Source of the DNA: JAKASV01 sp964595035
GTDB lineage: Bacteria > Babelota > Babeliae > Babelales > Vermiphilaceae
Length of the DNA: 39,195 bases
Direction of reading: 5' to 3'
Assembly (NCBI GenBank): GCA_964595035.1
Contig: CAZQNW010000005.1
Span: 1 to 39,195, forward strand
The notes under the pieces are model-generated. The model made no database searches and was not told the origin of the DNA. It saw nothing but the letters and a program-made list of their open reading frames with translations. The position numbers and the translations under genes are program-made. This document shows, one piece after another, positions 14,625 through 23,397 of this stretch. Numbering within the stretch: position 1 is the first letter of the stretch; each line of letters begins with the position of its first letter.

Positions 14625-15473
14625 TTACTGCTTATAGCTTTGTAAAAAGTGTAACATTGATTTTTCTTGATCTCCGTTAAAATCAGCAAAATAATAAACT
14701 TTTTTATGATCGTATGTTTCTGCTTCAAGTTGCGCTCCATGATCTAACAGAGCTTTTGCAATGCTTATTGCTTCACTGTCACTTCTATATGCGGCAACGT
14801 GCAATGGCGTAAAACCATGTATGTTCGGTATATTAGCATTGGCTCTAGCGGAAAGTAATAGTAAAATCGATGTGAGATTTCCTTTCTCTGCAGCTTTATG
14901 GAGAGCGGTATTACCATACTTATCTTGGCTATCGATAATTACCGTAAAAAGATCTTTCAGGAGAAAAGGTGTTAAATACTGTGCCGGAGAGTCTGCTCCA
15001 AGTCGGGGGTGTGTTGCTAAGGCAAGAGCCGCGAAACGTTGCTTAAGTTGTTTGATGAGGTATGAAAGAATAGTTGCATTTTTAGCTAGATGTAAGGCGC
15101 CGCGTCCTATGCTATCCTTTGCTAAAAGATCCGCTCCATGTGTTAGCAAAATTTCGATAGTTACGATATCCCCTTTTTTTATCGCAATAAGTAAAGGAGT
15201 ATCGCTGGAATCTATTTCACAATCCGGTATGTACAATGAGCTGTCGCCATCAGCAAGCATTTTTTTCATAGCTTTTGCATAATAGGGGCATTTTGAGTCT
15301 GGATTAATTCCACGAGCGAGTAACTCAAGGACTTCAGAGATGGTGCAATAATATGAGGCTTTAAGTATGGCGCAAGAAGTGCAATTCTTATGTTGAGCTT
15401 CTCGTGTCGAGCAAGGTTTGATCATCAACGGTAAAAAAATAATTAAAATAATTAATATATATAGTTTTTTCAC
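14625..15473 (-). CDS. Exported ankyrin-repeat protein (282 aa)
   Basis: The start is GTG 15473 with GAGGT about 5-6 nt upstream. The signal is very hydrophobic (MKKLYILIILIIFLPLMI, then KPCSTRE). The Cys after it is not in a good lipobox, so a plain signal peptide is more likely than a lipoprotein. A Cys-rich segment follows (CTSCAILKASYYC). Ankyrin repeats run from about residue 88 to 265: DTPLLIAIKKGDIVTIEILL, GRGALHLAKNATILSYLI, GNTALHKAAEKGNLTSILLLL and GFTPLHVAAYRSDSEAISIA. A loop of about 40 residues splits the array between repeats 2 and 3. It is convergent with the other ankyrin gene with no spacer. Confidence 0.9.
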   Translation of the reverse strand: MKKLYILIILIIFLPLMIKPCSTREAQHKNCTSCAILKASYYCTISEVLELLARGINPDSKCPYYAKAMKKMLADGDSSLYIPDCEIDSSDTPLLIAIKKGDIVTIEILLTHGADLLAKDSIGRGALHLAKNATILSYLIKQLKQRFAALALATHPRLGADSPAQYLTPFLLKDLFTVIIDSQDKYGNTALHKAAEKGNLTSILLLLSARANANIPNIHGFTPLHVAAYRSDSEAISIAKALLDHGAQLEAETYDHKKVYYFADFNGDQEKSMLHFLQSYKQ

Positions 15474-15646
15474 GGGTACCTCTGATTAAATAAGGACATC
15501 AGCTATTTTTATTGTATAGTGTATGCTACGTTTATACCAACAAAATTACTGTTCGATGTAAAAAATATCTTTTTTGGTATACTGTAAAACAATGGCATTT
15601 TAGTACGTGCTGTACATACATAAAGTTTTATTGAGAAAGAAATTAT

Positions 15647-17143
15647 ATGGAAGATAATAACAAGGTAGAACAATCTTCACAAGAAATTGATGCTTCACGA
15701 GAATATGCTGTAAGAAAGGCTAAAGTAGAAGCTTTGCGCGCTGCCGGTATCGACCCTTGGCCTTCATTTAAAGAAATAAACTCATCATGCCTTCAAGCTG
15801 TTGAGAGTTTTAAAGAAAATGAAGAATCGCCTGAATATTCTTTAGCCGGGCGTGTTATGGCTATTCGTTTGCATGGCAAAACAGCTTTTATACATATTCA
15901 AGATGTTTCCGGAAGAATTCAGGTATATATTCGTCAGGATGTAATAGGCGAACAAACATTCGAACAGTTTAAAAATTTTATTGATTTGGGTGATATCATC
16001 TGGGTCAAAGGCACTTTATTTAAGACTAAAACAGGAGAAGTTACACTGCGGGCTGCGACCTATACACTTTTGAGTAAATGTTTACATCCACTACCGGAAA
16101 AATTCCATGGCTTGTCTGATATTGAAACAATTTACAGACAACGGTACCTCGATTTAATAACGAATCCAGAAAGTTTCAATAGATTCAAAAAAAGATCTCA
16201 CGTGATCAGGCTAATGAGAGACTACTTCGATGAACATGATTTTTTAGAAGTAGAAACTCCCATGTTGCACCCAATCCCTGGTGGTGCAGCTGCAAAACCA
16301 TTTGTTACGCACCATAATGCGTTGGATATGGATCTTTATTTGCGTATAGCTCCTGAATTGTACCTAAAACGACTTGTCATCGGTGGTTTTGAGCGTGTCT
16401 ATGAGATCAATCGTAATTTCAGAAACGAGGGTATCTCAACACGACATAACCCTGAATTCACCATGGTTGAATGTTACGTGGCTCATCATGATTACAGGTT
16501 TATGATGGATTTTATTGAGCAGCTATTACGGTATGTTGCTGAACATGTTAATAAGACATTAGTTTTGTCTTACGGTTCGATGACCATTGATATGACAGCT
16601 CCTTTTGAACGTATTAGTATGCATGACGCAGTAGTCAAGTATGGTGGTATACCAGCGAGCGAACTGGAACATGATACTATTACAGAAACGGTAAAAAAAC
16701 ATGCGATTCCCGTTGATAGTAAGGCATCTTGGGGCCATAAATTAGCCGGATTGTTTGAAGAACTCGTAGAGAAAAAACTCATTAATCCGACATTTGTTAC
16801 CGATTATCCTATTGAAATTTCGCCATTGACAAAGCGTGATCCACATAATGATACAGTAGTCCCCCGTTTTGAACTTTTCATTGGTGGAATGGAAATTGCT
16901 AACGGATATAATGAGCTGAATGAACCATTTGATCAAGCAGATCGTTTCCGCGAGCAGGCAGCTGCGCGTGCCGGCGGTGATGATGAGGCCCATTATTATG
17001 ATGCCGATTATGTCACAGCTTTAGAATATGGGTTACCACCGACAGTTGGAGCCGGCATTGGAATTGATAGGTTAACTATGTTGTTAACAAATACTACATC
17101 GATTAAAGATGTTATTTTGTTCCCTGCGTTAAAAAAACGTTAA
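15647..17143 (+). CDS. lysS: Lysyl-tRNA synthetase, class II
   Basis: 498 aa, close to the usual 490-510. The OB-fold anticodon-binding domain covers about residues 62-165 (YSLAGRVMAIRLHGKTAFIHI). The class II catalytic core follows. Motif 1 is near FLEVETPMLHPIPGGAAA. Motif 2 is FRNEGISTRHNPEFTMVE. Motif 3 is GAGIGIDRLTMLLTN. It charges tRNA-Lys. A -10-like TATACT lies near 15580, upstream of the start, but no good -35 box is evident. The ribosome site (AGAAAG) is weak. The gene ends in a strong terminator. Confidence 0.97.
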   Translation: MEDNNKVEQSSQEIDASREYAVRKAKVEALRAAGIDPWPSFKEINSSCLQAVESFKENEESPEYSLAGRVMAIRLHGKTAFIHIQDVSGRIQVYIRQDVIGEQTFEQFKNFIDLGDIIWVKGTLFKTKTGEVTLRAATYTLLSKCLHPLPEKFHGLSDIETIYRQRYLDLITNPESFNRFKKRSHVIRLMRDYFDEHDFLEVETPMLHPIPGGAAAKPFVTHHNALDMDLYLRIAPELYLKRLVIGGFERVYEINRNFRNEGISTRHNPEFTMVECYVAHHDYRFMMDFIEQLLRYVAEHVNKTLVLSYGSMTIDMTAPFERISMHDAVVKYGGIPASELEHDTITETVKKHAIPVDSKASWGHKLAGLFEELVEKKLINPTFVTDYPIEISPLTKRDPHNDTVVPRFELFIGGMEIANGYNELNEPFDQADRFREQAAARAGGDDEAHYYDADYVTALEYGLPPTVGAGIGIDRLTMLLTNTTSIKDVILFPALKKR

Positions 17144-17184
17144 CAAAGAAGGCAGGAACTCAAAGTGAGTTCCTGCCTTCTTTG
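17144..17184. terminator. Strong bidirectional terminator between lysS and the 234-aa gene
   Basis: A perfect 18-bp stem lies at 17144-17161 and 17167-17184 (CAAAGAAGGCAGGAACTC and its complement) with the 5-nt loop AAAGT. It starts directly after the lysS stop and ends 20 nt before the stop of the opposing gene at 17204. A-rich sequence on the left and T-rich sequence on the right can serve as U-tracts in either direction. Confidence 0.85.
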
Positions 17185-17203
17185 TTTCGATTATAAGACT
17201 TTA

Positions 17204-17908
17204 TTATTCAAGCGGTTTGTCCAATCCTAATTCTTGAGCAAGAGCTCCATGCTGCCTCCTTACCAGAGGAGTTACTTCTTCTTCATGTTCACTTGCCGGT
17301 TCAGTTCTTTGTTCAACTGTCGGTGTAGCTGCCGGACGTGGAGCCATGTATTCTGCGGCCTTATCTGCTGGAATAATTACATATTTGTTCAATTCTTCCA
17401 TTGTTAGGTTTCTATCAAGAGGTAATCTGTGTTCTGACATAGCTTGTCCTGTCTTGCGGCCATATTCACTAATGTTTTGTGGAGTTACAACAATCTTCAT
17501 TTCAGGATGTACAACACGTGCTGTAATAAAGCATGTTCTTGGTCCGCGTGAACGAGGACCAAGAGAGGCTTGCGCCCTGAAAATCAACATTGTAGGATTT
17601 GCGCCGTCTTTATCGGCTGAAAGTTGAAGAATGAGAGTTCCGTCGACTGTGCTATTAAAGCCATTTTTGTTATCTAAAACCCTCCATGGTGTATCGGGAT
17701 TTATGACTGGCGGTAGCAGAGGGCCAATAGTGACATTCTGAAGTGCATAACGATAATAGATTGGTGCATGTCCACCATTTCTTACTTCAAAGTTATAATC
17801 AACTTTGATTGGTTTTGTGCGTGCATGATAATATTGCGCGCTGGCAAATCCTGTTGTTGCTGGCAGAGCAGCTAACAAAGAAACTGCAAGTATCAAGTGA
17901 GATTTCAT
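17204..17908 (-). CDS. Exported protein, unknown (234 aa)
   Basis: The start is ATG 17908, with AAGGAG upstream and a signal peptide at residues 1-24 (MKSHLILAVSLLAALPATTG, then FASAQ). The mature part looks beta-rich (YNFEVRNGGHAPIYYRYAL; GTLILQLSADK; MLIFRAQASLG) up to about residue 145, then becomes helical and charged (MSEHRLPLDRNLTMEELNKY), ending in a Pro/Glu-rich tail. No family is recognised. It heads a run of four exported minus-strand genes. An in-frame start at 17947 exists but would put hydrophilic residues before the signal. Confidence 0.72.
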   Translation of the reverse strand: MKSHLILAVSLLAALPATTGFASAQYYHARTKPIKVDYNFEVRNGGHAPIYYRYALQNVTIGPLLPPVINPDTPWRVLDNKNGFNSTVDGTLILQLSADKDGANPTMLIFRAQASLGPRSRGPRTCFITARVVHPEMKIVVTPQNISEYGRKTGQAMSEHRLPLDRNLTMEELNKYVIIPADKAAEYMAPRPAATPTVEQRTEPASEHEEEVTPLVRRQHGALAQELGLDKPLE

Positions 17909-18009
17909 AATACGTTCTCCTTTCTTTTTTGACTGGTACTCAACCACCTTTTTGTATAGAAACCATGGTTAATTTTATATTGGCTCCTTTCACTATAAAT
18001 CTTTTGTTT

Positions 18010-19272
18010 TTACATGTTTAAATCTTCCAAAATATCAATTAATTCTTCTACTCTCTTTTCCGGGCTTTTTTCTATTTCCGGTCCGAAGAGCGTGCAGCTT
18101 AAATACTTTCCGTCAACTACATAGTGATATATACCAAGAAGTCCTCCCATAGGAGTTACATTTGCTGCGGCATTAAAGTTGCATCCAAAATTACTCCCAA
18201 GTCCGAATATACCTCCACCGCCACAATCGCATATTCGTTCGCTTATATAGGGGAGTGAGCCAGTTTTTGTTTTTGCATCAAAGTTAAACTTAAATAAGCG
18301 GGCTATATTGTCTCCTGCAATGATAGGGGTGGCTTTATTATTATTCTCCGTTGCTACTATATAGAGGTCTCCTGCAGGGCCTATGGTAATGAAGCTTGCG
18401 TTTTGGCCTGGGATACCGTCAATTGTTCCAGTGTGGTTAAAACCATCGGTGATCTTTGTTGTTTTGGAGATATAGATCTCCCCCGCTCCTGCTATGTATA
18501 TGAGGTAATGGCCATCATTTAATCGTGTAAATGCAACCGCTGGGCACCAGCCGCTGTTACGTTCAATTGCCACAGGAAGTCGCTTTGGATACATTGGATC
18601 AGAAATGTCAAAAAACATGATTTTGCTTCTGGGTTCGTAGTGTTTTAATACTCCCGGGTATAGCTCTTTCGAAAGATATTCTTTGATTATAAAATCTTCG
18701 ACGGGTATAGCCAGGTAGTTTCCTGATATATCCATGCCACCAGGGTGCCAAAGATCATTCTCATCCGGATTTTCATTGAGTATAATATCTTTTATTACTT
18801 TCCATTGATCAGTTAAAGGAGCATTTGCAGGGTGTTGAGCTACAAATAGGTGCGATTTCCATGACCTTGAGTCTCCTGCTGCTATGAGTATAAATTCAGG
18901 ACGGGTTCCATTGGCTTTTCTTGCCATCTTTATACTCTGAAAGTGTGAGAGTGATGGGCGGGCGCCAATACGCTTTGAAGGGGCATAATATTTTTCGGGT
19001 CCGTATTCAAGTGCTGATTGTAATGCGGCATCCGCACGGCTGCTGCCAAAAACTTGAGGAACCATGCCATTGGTATCAATTTTAAAAGGTTTGGCGTTTG
19101 TTGTCATAATCTGAAACAAAGTTTGCGGGTCACCTGTTAGGTATGCGTAACAATTTTCGTTTCGCTCAGTATTATTCTTTGGTACAAAGCCTTGTACAGG
19201 TGAGGCATGCTGGTTCAGGAAAGTAACCATGGTAGTTATACAGATGATGTATGTTATGTATCTTTTGTTCAT
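18010..19272 (-). CDS. Exported protein, probable beta-propeller
   Basis: 420 aa with a signal peptide (MNKRYITYIICITTMVTFLN, then QHASPVQG) and AAAGGA before ATG 19272. Repeated blade-like strands are visible: EFILIAAGDSRSWKSHLFVA, HPGGMDISGNYLAIPVE, KIMFFDISDPMYPKRLPVA, HYLIYIAGAGEIYIS and GDLYIVATENN. The 'HPGG-x-x-x-x-G-x-x-h-x-h-P-V' plus 'h-x-h-F-D-h-S-D-P' pattern resembles LVIVD/six- or seven-bladed propellers. A Gly/Cys-rich insert (ICDCGGGGIFGLGSNFGC) sits near residue 360 and could form disulfides. Substrate or partner is unknown. It is 11 nt downstream of the 161-aa gene, so likely co-transcribed with it. Confidence 0.75.
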   Translation of the reverse strand: MNKRYITYIICITTMVTFLNQHASPVQGFVPKNNTERNENCYAYLTGDPQTLFQIMTTNAKPFKIDTNGMVPQVFGSSRADAALQSALEYGPEKYYAPSKRIGARPSLSHFQSIKMARKANGTRPEFILIAAGDSRSWKSHLFVAQHPANAPLTDQWKVIKDIILNENPDENDLWHPGGMDISGNYLAIPVEDFIIKEYLSKELYPGVLKHYEPRSKIMFFDISDPMYPKRLPVAIERNSGWCPAVAFTRLNDGHYLIYIAGAGEIYISKTTKITDGFNHTGTIDGIPGQNASFITIGPAGDLYIVATENNNKATPIIAGDNIARLFKFNFDAKTKTGSLPYISERICDCGGGGIFGLGSNFGCNFNAAANVTPMGGLLGIYHYVVDGKYLSCTLFGPEIEKSPEKRVEELIDILEDLNM

Positions 19273-19283
19273 TGATTTTCCTT

Positions 19284-19769
19284 TTACCTAATACTTATAG
19301 GTTCTGAGCTCCAAATGTGACCGCCAGGGTACGTGCTTCCTCCAACGCCTGCCGGTTCACGGCGTAAATGGAACCTGACGCGATCTGTTTTTCCTTCAGC
19401 GTTTGTCATAAATTCTTGTGTCATTACCCATGTTTGTGACGCGGCATGGGATTTAAGTCCTCCCCATTCTTCACCTGCTCCTGCTGCTCCAGGGACATCA
19501 CGATTCCCCCACTTCATACTTTTGATTCGTATGCCTGATATTGAGCAAGGAAAAATAAGGGCGCATGTTCCGGCATTCCATTGTCCGGTTTCACCAGGCA
19601 TAACGGTAATATTGCCGGAAGAAGGCCTTGTATAGCGATAAAATTCTACGACAATAGTAGCATAAGATTCATTTTTTAAGGTGCACGTATAGCCGTTGAC
19701 TTGATTTTGAATGAATAGTGTTGTTCCTAATGTTATCAATGTGAAAATCCAGATTTTTAAACTATTCAT
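19284..19769 (-). CDS. Exported protein, unknown (161 aa)
   Basis: The best start is ATG 19769 with AAGGAG 8 nt upstream; the in-frame GTG at 19778 sits too close to that site. The signal peptide is MNSLKIWIFTLITLGTTLFI, then QNQVNG. The mature part is short and beta-like (YTCTLKNESYATIVVEFYRY; GNITVMPGETGQWNAGTCAL), with three cysteines early in the sequence. The opening resembles small beta-sandwich proteins in which a residual peptide backbone 'NES...IVVEFY' begins the fold, but I assign no family. It precedes the propeller gene by 11 nt. Confidence 0.68.
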   Translation of the reverse strand: MNSLKIWIFTLITLGTTLFIQNQVNGYTCTLKNESYATIVVEFYRYTRPSSGNITVMPGETGQWNAGTCALIFPCSISGIRIKSMKWGNRDVPGAAGAGEEWGGLKSHAASQTWVMTQEFMTNAEGKTDRVRFHLRREPAGVGGSTYPGGHIWSSEPISIR

Positions 19770-19938
19770 ATGAGGCACTCCTTTCTTATTTAATTTCCCT
19801 CATATTTATAATAGGAAATATGAAAATGAAAAATCAATAGAATTTTACTATCCTGTATTTATATTGAATAATTAGTGTTTTTAATGGCGATTAGTTAAGT
19901 TATTGCAGTCCCTATTTTGATTTAGTCTCTATTTTGAT

Positions 19939-20574
19939 TTATAGAGGAGGAATAGTACCTGTATTTGTTTGTATCTCATCAGGCGTGTCTTGTAGCGGAG
20001 ATTGTGAATCTGTTGTTGTGACATTGTCTGAGCAGGTTGTGGCACATATGGTTGTGAGGGACTCTTGTGGTTCGGTTTTCGTTTCTGTATTGTGTGAAGG
20101 TATTTCTTGTTCGATCTGCTTTAGGTGAGGTGTATATATCAGTGTAGTTTTCCATATTTCATAAGGCGATATACAATTTTTTAGTTCTAATTGCCCGACA
20201 GTTTGAGCCTGGTGTAAAGGATTTTTGCTTTGAGGAATGATATTAAGAATTCCATCATGTGTTTCATGAGTCTTTACATAGATGTTTGTTGTTGCTTGTT
20301 GTGGTTCGAATTTTATGACTGTGATTTTTTGTTGCGTAACGGGGAGCTCTTTCAAGGCAATAAGTTGAATAGTGTTGTTTTCAAGTTGTAGGTTAACATA
20401 GGCATAGGCGGGAAGTTGTTGGAAAGCTTGTTCGTTATTGAGTAACGTTGAGTTTTGTATTGCATAATATATGGGGTATGGTTGTGCATTATATAATTCA
20501 AAGTTACTTGTCTTTATGAGTGTGTGTATTGTTAAAAAAAATACATAGAGTACATATCTTAACTTTTTGTACAT
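19939..20574 (-). CDS. Exported protein, unknown, Gln/Thr-rich tail (211 aa)
   Basis: The N-terminus is a signal peptide or anchor (MYKKLRYVLYVFFLTIHTLI, then KTSN). The central part is beta-like (FELYNAQPYPIYYAIQNSTLL; AYVNLQLENNTIQLIAL). The last 60 residues are Thr/Gln/Pro-rich and probably disordered. The opening 'N-h-x-x-A-P-Y-P-I-Y-Y-A-h-Q-N' recalls the HAPIYYRYALQNV segment of the 234-aa exported protein at 17204-17908, so the two may share a domain (inference). The ribosome site is modest (AAGG, about 8 nt spacer). It diverges from recJ across about 100 nt. Confidence 0.65.
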   Translation of the reverse strand: MYKKLRYVLYVFFLTIHTLIKTSNFELYNAQPYPIYYAIQNSTLLNNEQAFQQLPAYAYVNLQLENNTIQLIALKELPVTQQKITVIKFEPQQATTNIYVKTHETHDGILNIIPQSKNPLHQAQTVGQLELKNCISPYEIWKTTLIYTPHLKQIEQEIPSHNTETKTEPQESLTTICATTCSDNVTTTDSQSPLQDTPDEIQTNTGTIPPL

Positions 20575-20676
20575 ATTATAGCCTTATATACATAAGAATT
20601 CTTTTCTGTTAGCTTTCATTAACGTATACTAAAAGTTAGTTTTTTTGTACATATCATACATGAAGGAAGGATGTTT

Positions 20677-22434
20677 GTGACTATTGGACATGGGGAACAA
20701 GATACAAAATATATTCATGGAGCCAAATATCTTTGGATGCTGCCAAAGGATTATGGCCAAAATATGCTTGAATTAGCGTCTCATTACAATATATCTACTC
20801 CAATAATACAAACATTGCTTGGGCGTGGTTTTTTAACAAAAGATGACATATATTCTTTTCTTTTTACTTCATATGATGCAGTTGTTCCTCAACCGGAGCT
20901 TATGGCAGATGCCATACAAGCGGTAGAAAGATTGCGTGTAGCGATAGAGCATGGGCAACGTGTTTTAGTCTTTGGCGATTATGATGTTGATGGGATGGCG
21001 GCTACATCGCTGGTTATGTATTGCTTATTGGTGCTTGGCGCTAAGGTTAATTTTTATCTACCTAATCGCATGTTCGATGGCTATGGCCTGTCGGTTACAG
21101 CTGTTCAAAAAGCCGCTCGTAACGGATATCATGTTATTATCACAGTTGATAATGGCATAACAGCGTTTGAAGCTGCTGAAGAAGCCAAAAAACTTGGTAT
21201 AGATTTGATAATTACTGATCATCATCGACCTTCATCAAAGCTTCCTCAAGCGTACGCAATTGTAAACCCCATGAGGGCAGATTGTCAGTATCCCTGCAAA
21301 TATCTTGCGGGAGTAGGTGTTGCGTTTAAAGTTATGTCCTTATTGTTTCAAGAATTTAAACGTCAGATTCCTGATAAAGTATATGAACTGCTTGCGTTAG
21401 GTACCATAGCTGATGTTGTTCCATTGAAGGATGAAAATCGTTATTGGGTACGACATGGGATGGCTTATATTAATAAAAACATGAGTTTGCCAATACAAGT
21501 ACTTAAGCAGAATAACAATCTTGAAAAAGAATATTTAAGTTCTTTAGATATAGGTTTTTCAATTGCGCCACAGCTTAATGCACTAGGGCGACTTTCTGAT
21601 CCACGACAAGCTATACCATTTTTAATTGGGTCAGATAGCAGGGTTGTTGCTGAAGTTGGTTCATTATTATTCCAACTTAACGAAACAAGAAAACAGACGG
21701 AGCGAACTATTTTGTATGATGTACAGGCTGCAATTGATAAAAAGCGTATTGATATTTCTACTGAAAATATCATTATGGCATCTCATCCTGCGTGGCCTGT
21801 TGGAGTAATTGGACTTGTTGCTTCACGTCTTGTAGCTATGTATGGCAAGCCGACTCTTTTATTTCACCATACAAAAGATGGATTACTCAAAGGGTCAGGT
21901 CGTTCTATTCCTGCCTTTAATTTGTTCGAAGCTTTAGATGAGAATGCAGATATACTTTGCAATTATGGGGGACATTCTGCTGCGGCCGGTCTCAGTTTAT
22001 CTGTTGATAAGGTTGGATTACTCAAAGAGCGTTTAGAAAAGAGTATTGCTGAGCGATTAACACCATTCGATTTGCAGCAAAAGCTTATATTGGATGCTAC
22101 GGTTCAATTAACAGAATTATCACGTAAATTTATTGCTGATATGTCCCATCTTGAACCTTTTGGTCATGAAAATGAGCAGCCTCTTTTTTACATTCGGGAT
22201 GTTGTGCAGGTCCAAAAGCCGGGATTATTAAAAGATCAGCATGTAAAATGTCATGTTTTTGCGGATGGTGTTGTCAAGCCTGTCATATTTTTCAATAGGC
22301 CGGAATTATACCAAGTGTTACTTGATTGTGGTGAACAACCATTTGACCTTGCGGCTTATGTAGTGGAGAATTGTTGGAATGGACGAGTTACGGTTGAATT
22401 ACAAGGTGTCGATATTTCTATAGGAAATACATGA
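20677..22434 (+). CDS. recJ: Single-stranded-DNA-specific 5'-3' exonuclease RecJ
   Basis: 585 aa from GTG 20677. The site AAGGAAGG ends immediately before an in-frame ATG at 20671, too close to serve it, but is 6 nt before the GTG. DHH-family motifs: FGDYDVDG at residues 99-106, ITVDNGI, ITDHHRP with DHH at 181-183, and the DHHA1 block NYGGHSAAAGLSL. A C-terminal OB-like domain (QLTELSRKF..MSHLEPFGHENEQPLFYI) completes it. RecJ resects DNA ends in RecF-pathway recombination, mismatch repair and base-excision repair. Its stop overlaps the cmk start by 4 nt (ATGA). Confidence 0.95.
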   Translation: MTIGHGEQDTKYIHGAKYLWMLPKDYGQNMLELASHYNISTPIIQTLLGRGFLTKDDIYSFLFTSYDAVVPQPELMADAIQAVERLRVAIEHGQRVLVFGDYDVDGMAATSLVMYCLLVLGAKVNFYLPNRMFDGYGLSVTAVQKAARNGYHVIITVDNGITAFEAAEEAKKLGIDLIITDHHRPSSKLPQAYAIVNPMRADCQYPCKYLAGVGVAFKVMSLLFQEFKRQIPDKVYELLALGTIADVVPLKDENRYWVRHGMAYINKNMSLPIQVLKQNNNLEKEYLSSLDIGFSIAPQLNALGRLSDPRQAIPFLIGSDSRVVAEVGSLLFQLNETRKQTERTILYDVQAAIDKKRIDISTENIIMASHPAWPVGVIGLVASRLVAMYGKPTLLFHHTKDGLLKGSGRSIPAFNLFEALDENADILCNYGGHSAAAGLSLSVDKVGLLKERLEKSIAERLTPFDLQQKLILDATVQLTELSRKFIADMSHLEPFGHENEQPLFYIRDVVQVQKPGLLKDQHVKCHVFADGVVKPVIFFNRPELYQVLLDCGEQPFDLAAYVVENCWNGRVTVELQGVDISIGNT

Positions 22435-23144
22435 TAATTACGATTGATGGACCTACCGCAAGTGGGAAATCAACCACAGCACAAATGTTATCCCGTAAAT
22501 TAGGTTTTTTTTATCTTAACTCCGGCTTTTTGTATAGAGCATTAGCATATATATTAATGAACAATAGTGGCTATACGATTAAAACTATTCATGCTGTTAC
22601 AGAACAAGATATACACACCATTGCGCTTGATAGTTTAATGTATTCAATTGATGATTTAGAGAATCCTCATATTTATTATTGCGATAAAGAAATTACAAAA
22701 TATTTAAAAGCTAACGCGGATATTGATCAAGCATCATCCATTCTGAGTGCCAATGGTGAAATAAGAAAAGTCCTTCTTGAGGTACAACGTGCAATAGGTA
22801 AAAAACAGGATCTTGTTATTGATGGTCGCGATTCCGGGTCAGTTGTATTTCCTTATGCTGATTTTAAATTTTATTTAACGGCTTCCTTAGAAACAAGAGC
22901 ACGAAGATGGATGCATGACCAAAGTTTACGGGGCAAGTCGATTAGTCTTAAAGATGCGTTGCAACAGTTGCGTGTACGTGATGAGCGTGATATGAGTCGC
23001 GCGATAGCACCTCTTAGGGTTCCTGAAGGTGCAATTGTCATTGATAATGAAGCTTATTCATTAGAAGAAACTGTGATGATTATGTACAACATAATAAAAA
23101 ACCCTCCAGACAAGGAGGGTTTGAAAAAAAGTATTGTAAGCTAG
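22431..23144 (+). CDS. cmk: Cytidylate kinase
   Basis: 237 aa, near the usual 220-230. It phosphorylates CMP and dCMP. The P-loop GPTASGKST is at residues 7-15. The CMP-binding YLDTGxxYRA block reads YLNSGFLYRA, so Asp is Asn and Thr is Ser. Further blocks are DGRDSGSVVFPYADFKFYL, RARRW, RDERDMSRAIAPL and VIDNEAYS. It is translationally coupled to recJ by ATGA. The last 15 codons contain the hairpin that terminates the opposing lipoprotein gene. A cell that imports nucleotides still needs such a kinase to handle monophosphates. Confidence 0.95.
   Translation: MIITIDGPTASGKSTTAQMLSRKLGFFYLNSGFLYRALAYILMNNSGYTIKTIHAVTEQDIHTIALDSLMYSIDDLENPHIYYCDKEITKYLKANADIDQASSILSANGEIRKVLLEVQRAIGKKQDLVIDGRDSGSVVFPYADFKFYLTASLETRARRWMHDQSLRGKSISLKDALQQLRVRDERDMSRAIAPLRVPEGAIVIDNEAYSLEETVMIMYNIIKNPPDKEGLKKSIVS
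23098..23122 (-). terminator. Terminator of the lipoprotein gene, embedded in cmk
   Basis: AAACCCTCC / GGAGGGTTT forms a 9-bp stem with loop AGACAA. On the minus strand it is followed by TTTATTATG, making a U-tract with the stem end. It lies about 25 nt past the lipoprotein stop but inside the last codons of cmk. On the plus strand the hairpin is followed by GAAAAAAAG, so it is not a good cmk terminator. Confidence 0.75.
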
Positions 23145-23145
23145 C

Positions 23146-23358
23146 TTATTTTGCAGGAATTTGAGCTTCAGCTGGTTTTTGATCTGTAACTTCAGCTGTA
23201 GTTACAGTTTCAGTAGTCTCAGCTGGCTTTGCAGCTTCTTGCTGTGCCGCAGGAACTTCTTGTTGTTTAACTTCGGCTTGTTCTTCTTTGCAACATTGGC
23301 ATCCTGATAAGGCAAGAACGAAAGTAATACATAAAGTTGTATATACTACTTTTTTCAT
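23146..23358 (-). CDS. Small lipoprotein, unknown
   Basis: 70 aa. AAGGAG lies upstream of ATG 23358. The type II signal peptide is MKKVVYTTLCITFVLALSGC with lipobox LSGC, so Cys20 should be acylated after cleavage. Two more Cys follow immediately (CQCCKEE). The mature part of about 50 residues is Ala/Glu/Gln/Pro/Thr-rich and low in complexity, without a fold signature. It has its own terminator, so it is probably a separate transcript downstream of lon or from an internal promoter. Confidence 0.8.
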   Translation of the reverse strand: MKKVVYTTLCITFVLALSGCQCCKEEQAEVKQQEVPAAQQEAAKPAETTETVTTAEVTDQKPAEAQIPAK

Positions 23359-23397
23359 GAGAACTCCTTGTGAGTTATGGGTTAAAAATAATTATAT

